Assembly (NCBI RefSeq): GCF_001898325.1
Contig: NZ_MKTR01000035.1
Span: 1-34,140, forward strand
Reading direction: 5' to 3'
Source of the DNA: Microbacterium sp. 67-17
GTDB lineage: Bacteria > Actinomycetota > Actinomycetes > Actinomycetales > Microbacteriaceae
Length of the DNA: 34,140 nt
The translations under genes and the position numbers were made by a program. Of this stretch, positions 27,799 through 34,140 are shown in pieces. Below the pieces are notes generated by a model. It had not been told where the DNA came from. It searched no databases and worked only from the letters and a program-made list of their open reading frames with translations. Position 1 is the first letter of the stretch, and the number at the start of each line of letters is the position of its first letter.

Positions 27799-28227
27799 AT
27801 GGCGGAATCGATAGTGGTGGCATGTCCGTCGTGTGGTGCGAAGAATCGGGTGCCGGCGGCGCGCGCCGGCAAGGTCCGTTGTGCCGCGTGTCACGCGGAT
27901 CTGCCCTGGCTCGTGGAGGCCGACGACGCTTCGTTCGACGCTGTCGTGGGTGATGCAACGCTTCCCGTGCTGGTTGACGTGTGGGCGCCGTGGTGCGGCC
28001 CGTGCCGGATGGTCTCGCCGATCGTCGAACAGATGTCGCGAGAGTTCGCCGGCAAGCTCAAGGTCGTGAAGGTGAACTCGGATGAGTCGCCGCGCGTTTC
28101 GCAGCGTCACGGCATCCAGAGCATTCCGACTCTGCTGTTCTATCGCGACGGCGTTGAGAGGTCGCGGCAGATCGGGGCTCTTCCGGCCCCGCAACTGCGC
28201 CAGTGGGTTGCCGGCCAGGTCGGTTAG
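27799..28227 (+). CDS. trxC: Thioredoxin with N-terminal zinc ribbon (thioredoxin 2 type)
   Basis: 142 aa. C9-P-S-C12 and C28-A-A-C31 form a zinc ribbon, followed by a thioredoxin domain with active site W-C66-G-P-C69 and cis-proline SIPTLLF. This is the TrxC/thioredoxin-2 plan: a zinc-stabilised reductase of disulfides that in E. coli is induced by oxidative stress. The ribosome binding site ggagggag lies 5 nt before ATG 27799 and rules out the in-frame ATG 27778. It is divergent from the YhhN gene, with about 105 nt between the starts. Confidence 0.93.
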   Translation: MAESIVVACPSCGAKNRVPAARAGKVRCAACHADLPWLVEADDASFDAVVGDATLPVLVDVWAPWCGPCRMVSPIVEQMSREFAGKLKVVKVNSDESPRVSQRHGIQSIPTLLFYRDGVERSRQIGALPAPQLRQWVAGQVG

Positions 28228-28259
28228 GGCTGGGTTCGTACGCTGCTGCCAGGACCGGC

Positions 28260-28265
28260 TAGGAT
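28260..28265 (+). promoter_or_regulatory. Putative tRNA promoter -10 box (TAGGAT)
   Basis: TAGGAT lies 30 nt before the mature tRNA 5' end, which leaves a short leader for RNase P. A weak TTCGTA at 28235-28240 is spaced rather widely (19 bp) for the -35. Confidence 0.45.
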
Positions 28266-28295
28266 AGGGGAGTTGTCCGCGCTTCGGTGCGGCTC

Positions 28296-28369
<74 letters not shown>

Positions 28370-28370
28370 C

Positions 28371-28415
28371 CGGAACGACGCAGGGCTCGCCGCAGGCGGG
28401 CCCTTCGTCGTTCCG
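28371..28415 (+). terminator. Hairpin terminator after tRNA-Pro
   Basis: CGGAACGACG (28371-28380) pairs perfectly with CGTCGTTCCG (28406-28415), extended inside by AGGGC/GCCCT. The long GC-rich stem begins 2 nt after the tRNA; no U tract follows. Confidence 0.75.
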
Positions 28416-28564
28416 CGAGCGGATTCCGCGAGCGGATTATTCAGGCGGGCCCACGCCGCCGGAGGCTCCGCACGCCGCGTAGCGGCCTGCCGGGCCCTCG
28501 ACGGGCGTACCGGGGGCATCTCGACCAAGCCTCGTCACGGACGGTCGCTTCTGCGCATGATGCC
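28416..28564 (+). other. Intergenic stretch with a short direct repeat
   Basis: No gene is supported here. A 14-bp direct repeat, ttccgcgagcggat, occurs twice in tandem (28411-28438), sharing bases with the tRNA terminator. Otherwise I see nothing. Confidence 0.6.
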
Positions 28565-29131
28565 CTAGGGGGCCGGGGGTGCGTACTCGTCGTCGGGTGA
28601 CCACGTCACGGTAGGGTCCGGGCGAAGCACCAGAATGTCGCCAGGCTGGATCGTCTTTCCCGGAGGCGTGCGATGGTTGTAGACCCCGACGGTGATGTAG
28701 TCGATGCAGAAGCGCTCGCCGATGGCGGCTAGTGCGTCGCCGGGCTGGACCGTGTACGTCTCGATCTTCCCCTGCTCGTCGTACCCCACCGGCCCGGATG
28801 CGTAGCCCGACGTTCCCATGTCAGTGAGCTCTCCGAGGAGCTTCCCCGGCCCCTCCCGTTCGATGGCGATCATCGCGTTGGTTGCGCAGTCTCCGGGCCC
28901 TATCGCCGAGAACGTGTGGCCCTCGATCGTCTGCAGATCTGCTCCACTGGGCTGTGAGGGCGTCGTCGACTCGGTGAGAGGAGGCCCGCCCGCGGGCGCG
29001 GCATCCGTCTCATCCGGGGATGCCGTGAGCATTCCCGACGACGCTGAGCACCCTGCAATGAGGCTGATAGCGAGACCGACACCGGCGGTGCCGGCGACGG
29101 CTCGGACAGCGATCCTGGTGACGCGGCTCAT
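28565..29131 (-). CDS. LysM-domain lipoprotein
   Basis: 188 aa. A basic start and hydrophobic stretch lead to the lipobox LIAGC (C28), so it is a lipoprotein anchored to the outer face of the membrane. A Ser/Pro/Thr/Asp-rich linker follows (about 29-60). The last about 60 residues hold a LysM motif (YTVQPGDALAAIGERF ... IQPGDILVL), a peptidoglycan-binding fold. The middle has two cysteines (DCATN, RFCID) that may form a disulfide. ATG 29131 fits because a TAAGGT -10 box lies 7 nt upstream; in-frame extension upstream would overlap the small lipoprotein gene. The likely role is cell-wall binding; an enzyme domain is not visible. Confidence 0.88.
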   Translation of the reverse strand: MSRVTRIAVRAVAGTAGVGLAISLIAGCSASSGMLTASPDETDAAPAGGPPLTESTTPSQPSGADLQTIEGHTFSAIGPGDCATNAMIAIEREGPGKLLGELTDMGTSGYASGPVGYDEQGKIETYTVQPGDALAAIGERFCIDYITVGVYNHRTPPGKTIQPGDILVLRPDPTVTWSPDDEYAPPAP

Positions 29132-29138
29132 GCGCTGA

Positions 29139-29144
29139 ACCTTA
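29139..29144 (-). promoter_or_regulatory. Leaderless -10 box of the LysM lipoprotein (TAAGGT)
   Basis: On the minus strand TAAGGT is followed by 7 nt and then the ATG at 29131, so the mRNA should start at or next to the start codon. Its -35 region overlaps the end of the small lipoprotein gene. Confidence 0.6.
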
Positions 29145-29156
29145 TGCCCCATACGC

Positions 29157-29279
29157 TCAGGTGAGGAGGTCCGAGAGGTACACCTGACTTCGCGCCCAGC
29201 CGGGTGCGCAGCCACCGAGGATGCCGGTCGTGACTGCCGCGAGCGCGATGGTCGCAATGGAGCGGCTGCGGCGGGTCAT
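29157..29279 (-). CDS. Very small lipoprotein (40 aa), unknown function
   Basis: 40 codons encode MTRRSRSIATIALAAVTTGI, then LGGC and a 16-residue tail (APGWARSQVYLSDLLT). The Arg-rich start, hydrophobic stretch and lipobox LGGC form a complete lipoprotein signal, leaving a mature lipopeptide of only 17 residues. Codons are strongly GC-ending and agaggcctgcgatc gives a modest ribosome binding site 9 nt before the ATG. It begins 20 nt after the stop of the DEAD-box helicase on the same strand, so it may be co-transcribed with it. It could be a true micro-lipoprotein, a source of a secreted peptide, or the remnant of a longer gene. No family recognised. Confidence 0.6.
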   Translation of the reverse strand: MTRRSRSIATIALAAVTTGILGGCAPGWARSQVYLSDLLT

Positions 29280-29299
29280 GATCGCAGGCCTCTGCCGTC

Positions 29300-31042
29300 T
29301 CAGCGGCGCGGGGGGCGGTTCTCGCGCTTAGCCGAGTTGCCGAAACGGTCGGGCTTGAGCTCGATCAGCTTGCCGCTGATGCGTGTGTTCTCGAGGCGCT
29401 TCAGCGTGTCGCGGGACAGATCGGCTGGCAGCTCGACGAGCGAGAAGTCGGGGCGGATCTGGATCGCGCCGAAATCTTCGCGGCGAAGACCGCCCTCGTT
29501 GGCGAGGGCTCCGACGATCTGACGCGGCTCAACCTTGTGGCGCCGGCCGACCGAGATCCGGTAGGTCGTTCGAGATCCGCCTCCGCCGCGGGGGCCGCGA
29601 TCGGAGCGGTCGCCGCGGTCCCGTCCGCCGTGCCCGGATCGGTCCTGCGAATCACGTGAGAAGCGCGGCTCGGGTGCGGCATCCGGCTCGAGCAGCAGTG
29701 GCGTGTCGCCCTGCGCGACGATGGCGAGCGCCGCCGCGACGTCCGCCTCGGGCACATCGTGATGCTCGACGTAGTGCGCGACGATGTCGCGGAACCGGCT
29801 GATCTGCTCGGGATCTGCGAGCGCCGCCGTGATGGCGTCGTCGAAGCGCGTGAGTCGTGTGGCGTTGACGTCGTCGACACTCGGCAGCTTCATTTCGGTC
29901 AGCGGCTGCCGAGTGGCCTTCTCGATCGAGGTCAGCATGCGCCGCTCGCGCGGGGTGACGAAGCTGATCGCTGCTCCCGTGCGACCGGCTCGTCCCGTTC
30001 GCCCGACGCGGTGGACGTATGACTCGGTGTCGATCGGTAGGTCGTAGTTCACGACGTGGCTGATGCGGTCGACGTCGAGGCCTCGGGCCGCGACATCCGT
30101 TGCCACCAGGATGTCGAGCTTGCCGCTCTTGAGTTGATTGACGGTGCGCTCGCGCTGAGCCTGCGCGACATCGCCGCTGATCGCGGCTGCCGTGTATCCG
30201 CGGGCGCGCAGCTTCTCGGCGAGGGTCTCGGTCTCGTTCTTCGTGCGGGTGAAGACGATCATGCCCTCGAAGTTCTCGACCTCGAGGATGCGGGTGAGCG
30301 CATCGACTTTCTGCGGGTACGACACCACCAGGTACCGCTGCGAAATATTGGCCGAGGTGGTGGTCTTGGTCTTGACCGTGATCTCTTCGGGGTCGCTCAG
30401 GTACTGCGCCGAGATGCGCCGGATCTGCGCGGGCATCGTCGCCGAGAACAGAGCCACTTGCTTGGTGCTCGGGGTGTCGTCGAGGATCGTCTCGACATCC
30501 TCGGCGAAGCCCATCTTCAGCATCTCGTCGGCCTCGTCGAGCACGAGGTACTTCAGCTCCGACAGATCCAGTGTGCCCTTGTCGAGATGGTCCATGATGC
30601 GGCCAGGGGTGCCGACCACGATGTGCACCCCGCGGCGGAGAGCCGAGAGCTGCTGGCCATAACCTTGTCCGCCGTACACGGGCAGCACGTGCACGCCGCG
30701 CAGGTGCGACGCGTACTTCTCGAACGCCTCGCACACCTGCAGGGCGAGTTCACGAGTAGGTGCGAGCACGAGCGCCTGCGGCGTCTTCTGCGAGAGATCG
30801 AGTCGAGAGAGGATCGGCAGCGCGAACGCCGCAGTCTTTCCCGTGCCGGTCTGGGCGAGCCCGACGACGTCGCGTCCGGCGAGCAGAGGAGGGATGGTGG
30901 CGGCCTGGATGGCGGACGGTGTCTCGTACCCGACGTCCTTCAACGCCTTCATGACCGCGTCGCTGAGACCGAGCTCAGCGAATGCGGGTTCGGATCGAGG
31001 AGGCTCAACCTCGTCGGTTACGTTTTCGAGGGAAGAAGCCAT
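29300..31042 (-). CDS. DEAD-box ATP-dependent RNA helicase (DeaD/CsdA type)
   Basis: 580 aa. The RecA core shows the Q motif (FAELGLSDAVMKAL), motif I AQTGTGKTAA, motif II DEAD (LVLDEADEML), motif III SAT, and motif VI HRVGRTGRAGRTG. After an Arg/Gly/Asp-rich linker (about 445-480) comes a DbpA-like RNA-binding domain (YRISVGRRHKVEPRQIVGAL ... IELKPDRFG). It unwinds RNA in ribosome assembly and cold adaptation in relatives. ATG 31042 is chosen because a TAGCGT -10 box is 7 nt upstream, indicating a leaderless transcript; upstream in-frame codons would precede the promoter. The 40-aa lipoprotein gene follows it closely. Confidence 0.96.
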   Translation of the reverse strand: MASSLENVTDEVEPPRSEPAFAELGLSDAVMKALKDVGYETPSAIQAATIPPLLAGRDVVGLAQTGTGKTAAFALPILSRLDLSQKTPQALVLAPTRELALQVCEAFEKYASHLRGVHVLPVYGGQGYGQQLSALRRGVHIVVGTPGRIMDHLDKGTLDLSELKYLVLDEADEMLKMGFAEDVETILDDTPSTKQVALFSATMPAQIRRISAQYLSDPEEITVKTKTTTSANISQRYLVVSYPQKVDALTRILEVENFEGMIVFTRTKNETETLAEKLRARGYTAAAISGDVAQAQRERTVNQLKSGKLDILVATDVAARGLDVDRISHVVNYDLPIDTESYVHRVGRTGRAGRTGAAISFVTPRERRMLTSIEKATRQPLTEMKLPSVDDVNATRLTRFDDAITAALADPEQISRFRDIVAHYVEHHDVPEADVAAALAIVAQGDTPLLLEPDAAPEPRFSRDSQDRSGHGGRDRGDRSDRGPRGGGGSRTTYRISVGRRHKVEPRQIVGALANEGGLRREDFGAIQIRPDFSLVELPADLSRDTLKRLENTRISGKLIELKPDRFGNSAKRENRPPRR

Positions 31043-31049
31043 AGGTGTG

Positions 31050-31055
31050 ACGCTA
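31050..31055 (-). promoter_or_regulatory. Leaderless -10 box of the helicase gene (TAGCGT)
   Basis: TAGCGT on the minus strand is separated by 7 nt from the ATG at 31042, with no ribosome binding site in between. Confidence 0.6.
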
Positions 31056-31120
31056 GTCGCTCCGTGGGTTTGGCGCGATTCGGCATCCACGCCAGGGTGA
31101 GCGGGAAACCCCCCACAACG

Positions 31121-31675
31121 TCACCGATGCAGGTGCGCGCGCTGACCCTCGCGGTCGAAGACCATCACGAGCTCGGCGGGCCCGTCGACGGCGCTGATGG
31201 CATGGGGAGTCATGGTCGAGAACTCCGCAGCCTCGCCCTGGGCAACTTCGATGCGCCGTTCGCCGAGCTGCAGCAGAACCCGCCCCTCGAGTACGAGGAA
31301 CCAGTCGAAACCCGGATGCACGCGCGTGGCGGGGATCTCGGACACCGGCTCCAGGCGCATCTTCATCGCCATCGTGCGTCCGTCGACCCGGTTCAGCGCC
31401 CACGTCGTGCGCGCCCCGTCAGTACGCTGAGTCGGTCGGATGACGACATCGTCGTCATCCTCGGCGCGCAGCAGGTCGTCGACGCTCACCTGGAGGGCTT
31501 CGGCGAGCGGCACAAGAACGTCGATGCTGAGCGCGCGCTTACCGGTCTCGATGCGACTGATCGTTGACGCACTGAGGTTACTGCGTTCGGCGATCTCATC
31601 GAGCGAGTACCCGAGGGTGGTGCGGATGCTGCGCAATCGCATCCGCGCGAGAGTCTCGACATCCGTGCTGGTCAT
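31121..31675 (-). CDS. XRE-family regulator with C-terminal cupin domain
   Basis: 184 aa. Residues about 12-68 form a Cro/CI helix-turn-helix (LRSIRTTLGYSLDEIAERSN, then LSASTISRIETGKR). Residues about 105-178 form a cupin (MKMRLEPVSEIPATRVHPGF ... FSTMTPHAISAV), with His residues that could hold a ligand or metal. This architecture is a single-domain sensor repressor whose target is usually the adjacent gene. It is divergent from the oxidase-methyltransferase gene, with a symmetric TTGC-N7-GCAA site in the 76-nt gap, so autoregulation plus control of that gene is likely. Ligand unknown. Confidence 0.88.
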   Translation of the reverse strand: MTSTDVETLARMRLRSIRTTLGYSLDEIAERSNLSASTISRIETGKRALSIDVLVPLAEALQVSVDDLLRAEDDDDVVIRPTQRTDGARTTWALNRVDGRTMAMKMRLEPVSEIPATRVHPGFDWFLVLEGRVLLQLGERRIEVAQGEAAEFSTMTPHAISAVDGPAELVMVFDREGQRAHLHR

Positions 31676-31694
31676 GAGTCCAGCATCCGTTGCT

Positions 31695-31711
31695 CTTGCG
31701 GATATTGCAAG
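31695..31711. promoter_or_regulatory. Dyad CTTGC-N7-GCAAG, candidate operator of the XRE-cupin regulator
   Basis: CTTGCGGATATTGCAAG has perfect 5-bp arms around an AT-containing centre. It is the only clear dyad in the 76-bp divergent gap, centred about 49 bp before the predicted start of the oxidase-methyltransferase transcript. Confidence 0.5.
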
Positions 31712-31739
31712 CTGGCATCCACTATGCGCTAGGCCGGTC

Positions 31740-31745
31740 TAGCCT
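31740..31745 (+). promoter_or_regulatory. Leaderless -10 box of the oxidase-methyltransferase gene (TAGCCT)
   Basis: TAGCCT is followed by 6 nt and then ATG 31752, supporting that ATG rather than the later ATG 31797. Confidence 0.6.
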
Positions 31746-31751
31746 CGACGC

Positions 31752-33347
31752 ATGGGCACCCACGACTCGTCTCACCACCACACCCGCGGTCCCGCGATGA
31801 TTCGCCGGTGCGATGTCGCCGTCATCGGCGGCTCGGCTGCCGGCCTTGCCGGCGCACTCCAGCTCGTCCGCCAGCGCCGTTCGGTGATCGTGATCGACGA
31901 CAACACACCGCGAAACGCACCGGCCGAGCACATGCACAGCTACCTCGGGCGCGAAGGTGCGCCGCCCGCCGAGCTACGGGCGATCGGCCGGGAGGAAGTC
32001 CGCTCCTACGGCGGAGAGGTGCTGTCGGGGCGCGTCCTCGACGTTCACCGCGACGGGGATCTGTTCCGCCTCGAACTCTCCGGTGGAGGGGCCCTGCTCG
32101 CGCGTCGTGTGCTCGTGGCATCCGGGATCACCGACGAACTGCCCGAGATCGACGGCCTGCGCGAACGGTGGGGTCGCTCGGTGATTCACTGCCCCTTCTG
32201 TCACGGCTGGGAGGTGCGCGACCAGCGCGTCGTCCAGATCGTCACGAGCCCGCTCACGTTGCACCCGACCCCGCTCATGCGCCACCTCACCGACACTCTG
32301 ACCGTCGTGCTGCACGACGGCGTCGAGGTGGATGCCGAGGCGGTGCGCCGACTTGAGGCATCCGGTGTCACGGTGATCGCCGGCACCGTGACACGGGTGA
32401 CGGATGCTGACGGCGCACTCGGCATCGACCTCACCGACGGCACGCGAATCGCCGCGGACGCCGTGCTGGTCGGCGCGCGGTTCCATGCCCGCGTCGAAGC
32501 GCTCGCCGGTCTGGGGCTCGAAGCGACTCCCCACGCGACAGGGTTCGGTGAGGCGCTGATCGCCGATGCCACGGGCCGAACGGCCGCGGACGGCGTATTC
32601 GCGGCAGGTAACGTCGTCGACCCGAGCCTGCAGGTGCTTCCCGCCGCCGCGAACGGCAGTATGGTCGGCGCGCAGATCGCGTTCAGCCTGGCCGACGAAG
32701 ATCTCGCCGCAAGCTCCCGCCCGTCGGGCGTCGAGACCGAATGGGACGGTCGCTACAGCGGCGAGCAGGTCTGGAGTGGTAACCCGAACGGCACGCTCGT
32801 TGCTGAGGTCGACGGACTCACCCCGGGAACTGTTCTGGATGTCGGGGCGGGCGAGGGCGGCGATGCCCTCTGGCTTGCCGAGCGCGGGTGGCGTGTGACG
32901 GCATCCGACGTTTCCTCCCGCGCACTCGCCCGCGTCGAGCACGAAGCGCGGCGTCGAGGACTGGCCGTGCGCACATGGCACGTGGATGCCAACAGCATCC
33001 ACCCCTACGCCGGCGAGACGTTCGACCTCGTCTCGCTGCAATACGGATCGTTCGCCCGCACTCCCGACGGCAGGGGAGTGCGCAGCCTTCTGGGTGCAGT
33101 GGCTCCCGGCGGCACGCTGCTGGTGGTCTCCCACGACACGGCGTGGGCGTGCGAGGGGCTCGACCCTGCCGAACACACGCCGATGTTCGACCCGGATGCG
33201 TACGTCGGCGTCACCGAGATCGCGGTCGCGCTCGCCGCATCGGAGGGGTGGCGGATCGACGTGCACGAGACGCGGCCGCGCCCCGCCGGAGCGGTGAGTG
33301 GCCACCACGTCGAGGATGTCGTGCTGCGGGCGGTGCGAACCACCTGA
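31752..33347 (+). CDS. Fusion of thioredoxin-reductase-like dithiol oxidase and SAM-dependent methyltransferase
   Basis: 531 aa. Residues about 17-325 resemble thioredoxin reductase: FAD motif VAVIGGSAAGLAGALQL, redox pair C147-P-F-C150 (HCPFCHGWE) and C-terminal FAD block VFAAGNVVDPS. The segment after CPFC, where TrxR has its NADPH GxGxxA motif, reads QRVVQIVTSPLTLHPTPLM and lacks it. That pattern and the CxxCHG(W/F)E signature recall the dithiol oxidases GliT/HlmI, which use oxygen. Residues about 340-531 are a class I SAM methyltransferase with motif I LDVGAGEGG near 361 and acidic motif II (ASDVS). An oxidase plus methyltransferase suggests handling of small dithiols or thiols, but the substrate is not known. 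ATG 31752 follows a -10 box by 6 nt. Divergent XRE-cupin regulator upstream. Confidence 0.85.
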   Translation: MGTHDSSHHHTRGPAMIRRCDVAVIGGSAAGLAGALQLVRQRRSVIVIDDNTPRNAPAEHMHSYLGREGAPPAELRAIGREEVRSYGGEVLSGRVLDVHRDGDLFRLELSGGGALLARRVLVASGITDELPEIDGLRERWGRSVIHCPFCHGWEVRDQRVVQIVTSPLTLHPTPLMRHLTDTLTVVLHDGVEVDAEAVRRLEASGVTVIAGTVTRVTDADGALGIDLTDGTRIAADAVLVGARFHARVEALAGLGLEATPHATGFGEALIADATGRTAADGVFAAGNVVDPSLQVLPAAANGSMVGAQIAFSLADEDLAASSRPSGVETEWDGRYSGEQVWSGNPNGTLVAEVDGLTPGTVLDVGAGEGGDALWLAERGWRVTASDVSSRALARVEHEARRRGLAVRTWHVDANSIHPYAGETFDLVSLQYGSFARTPDGRGVRSLLGAVAPGGTLLVVSHDTAWACEGLDPAEHTPMFDPDAYVGVTEIAVALAASEGWRIDVHETRPRPAGAVSGHHVEDVVLRAVRTT

Positions 33348-33353
33348 GCGCGT

Positions 33354-33386
33354 GACCGCCCCTGGGGCGCGAAGGGTGCCCCGGTC
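33354..33386. terminator. Possible bidirectional hairpin between convergent genes
   Basis: GGGGC (33364-33368) pairs with GCCCC (33378-33382) around a 9-nt loop, extended past a bulge by gacc/ggtc (33354-33357 and 33383-33386). It fills the 39-nt gap between the two convergent stops. The bulge and lack of a U tract keep confidence low. Confidence 0.35.
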
Positions 33387-34124
33387 TCAGCTGTCGAGGA
33401 GGCGTGAGAGGCGCTTCTTGCGGCAGTTCTGAGTCACGATCCATGCGACATCGGGATCGCCGGTATCGAGGGCGGCGAAGACGGGAAGGCCACGCATCGG
33501 ATCCGCGGCGACAGCCACGCTCCAGCAGTAGCCCAGCGCCAGTCGCAGGGTTCGGACGTCTGGGGTCTTCCGCTCCGCAGGCGGCTGGCTCGCGAGGTAC
33601 TGGGTCGTGCGCTCACAGGCGTCCAGCGCGAGCTCTGCCATCCGAGGATCCCGCAGCAGGCGCGGCTCGCAGATTGCTGCGAGGGCGGCGCGCTGCACGA
33701 GGGGATGGGCGCGGTCGACCCACGCATCCACGATCGATGCCAGCGCCGCGGGCCTGGCGTCACCCAGAAGCTGGAGGCCCAGCGCGACGCCCTCGCGCAC
33801 GCGCCACCGGGCGTCGGCGGCAAGCTCCCGGGCGCGCTTTTCGGATGCCGCGCCCTCGACTCGCATGCCGAGCGCGGCAGCCGCGCACATGGCGTGGTAC
33901 TCGTCGCCCGTTGTCAGGAGTGCGTCAATGGTGGGCTCATCGGCGAGAGGGGCGAACGCTGCGACAAGCTCGAGATTCGCGCGTGGACCAGGAAGTCCGG
34001 AATGGGCTGAGAGGTAGGCCGCCCACGCCGATGTCGGCATAGGGAGCAGCTCAGCAGCCCTGGAGTCCCGCGGGGTGGTGGTCTTTCGGGCCCGCGGCGT
34101 CGTGACCGCGACGGGGTGAGCCAT
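33387..34124 (-). CDS. HEAT-repeat-like protein
   Basis: 245 aa, nearly all alpha-helical. Repeated helix pairs are visible (NLELVAAFAPLADEPTIDAL, DEYHAMCAAAALGMRVE, DARWRVREGVALGLQLLGD, VQRAALAAICEPRLL), and RWRVREGVALGLQ is the most HEAT-like. The C-terminus ends in a basic helix (WIVTQNCRKKRLSRLLDS). I recall similarly sized HEAT or DNA-alkylation-repair-like proteins in Actinobacteria, but no catalytic or damage-binding residue can be pointed to, so the function is open. The first 30 residues are basic and disordered; ATG 34124 is used, and ATG further in (MPTSAW) is an alternative. Only 16 nt of upstream sequence is present. Confidence 0.75.
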   Translation of the reverse strand: MAHPVAVTTPRARKTTTPRDSRAAELLPMPTSAWAAYLSAHSGLPGPRANLELVAAFAPLADEPTIDALLTTGDEYHAMCAAAALGMRVEGAASEKRARELAADARWRVREGVALGLQLLGDARPAALASIVDAWVDRAHPLVQRAALAAICEPRLLRDPRMAELALDACERTTQYLASQPPAERKTPDVRTLRLALGYCWSVAVAADPMRGLPVFAALDTGDPDVAWIVTQNCRKKRLSRLLDS

Positions 34125-34140
34125 CGTGCGATGGTCAGTG

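Noticed and set aside
30056..31567. Open plus-strand frame of 503 codons opposite the helicase and regulator
   Set aside because: Antisense to two genes with clear domains; high-GC genomes give such shadow frames by codon bias.

Overview
The window is about 34 kb of a high-GC actinobacterial chromosome, most likely Microbacterium or a close relative in Microbacteriaceae. Four things point there: the rRNA 3' end, the gene order TPR protein - HAD phosphatase - small protein - tlyA - NAD kinase - recN - pyrG - NUDIX - xerD ... parA - scpA - scpB - rluB - cmk - der (recalled as the Rv1691-Rv1713 block of Mycobacterium tuberculosis), the many start codons placed 6-8 nt after a TANNNT -10 box (leaderless mRNAs), and strong GC3 bias. 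No phage, insertion sequence, CRISPR array or other transferred island is visible. This is core genome with a redox-oriented accessory segment on the right.

Layout. 1-475: end of an rRNA operon (23S 3' end, 5S, strong hairpin terminator). 532-9775: a tightly coupled plus-strand run covering an Arg-rich repeat/TPR-like protein, a glycerol-3-phosphate-phosphatase-like HAD enzyme, a small acidic protein, TlyA rRNA methyltransferase, NAD kinase, RecN, CTP synthase, ADP-ribose pyrophosphatase and XerD. 9830-13089: an accessory insert with a SufS-like PLP enzyme, a membrane-anchored DsbA-like CxxC protein and, on the minus strand, a short-chain epimerase-like protein. 13166-19738: ParA, ScpA, ScpB, RluB, prephenate dehydrogenase, CMP kinase and Der, mostly with 4-17 nt overlaps. 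19743-22578 (minus): a 59-aa acidic protein and the anaerobic ribonucleotide reductase pair nrdD-nrdG.

22579-22964 is the most regulatory-rich stretch: a pair of NrdR boxes 31 bp apart over the nrdD promoter, a GntR-type palindrome, a dispersed 56-bp hairpin repeat and a CsoR/CstR-like operator before an 825-aa four-domain persulfide/CoA-disulfide reductase (CoADR-rhodanese-TusA-DsrE). Two more copies of the 56-bp repeat lie just after that gene. 25670-28227: NUDIX-NYN fusion, S4 RNA-binding protein, YhhN lysoplasmalogenase-like membrane protein and a zinc-ribbon thioredoxin. 28296-28369: tRNA-Pro(GGG) with its own terminator. 28565-31042 (minus): LysM lipoprotein, an unusually small 40-aa lipoprotein and a DEAD-box helicase. 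31121-33347: an XRE-cupin regulator divergent from a fused dithiol-oxidase-like flavoprotein/SAM methyltransferase. 33387-34124: a HEAT-like protein.

The left part is housekeeping (nucleotide supply, chromosome segregation and repair, ribosome maturation). The right part is rich in thiol and sulfur redox functions. The most promising leads are the 56-bp hairpin repeat family, the fused oxidase-methyltransferase, the PLP enzyme/DsbA-like pair, the NrdR-controlled anaerobic RNR beside the persulfide reductase, and the 40-aa lipoprotein. All functions are inferred from motifs read by eye; no database search was run.
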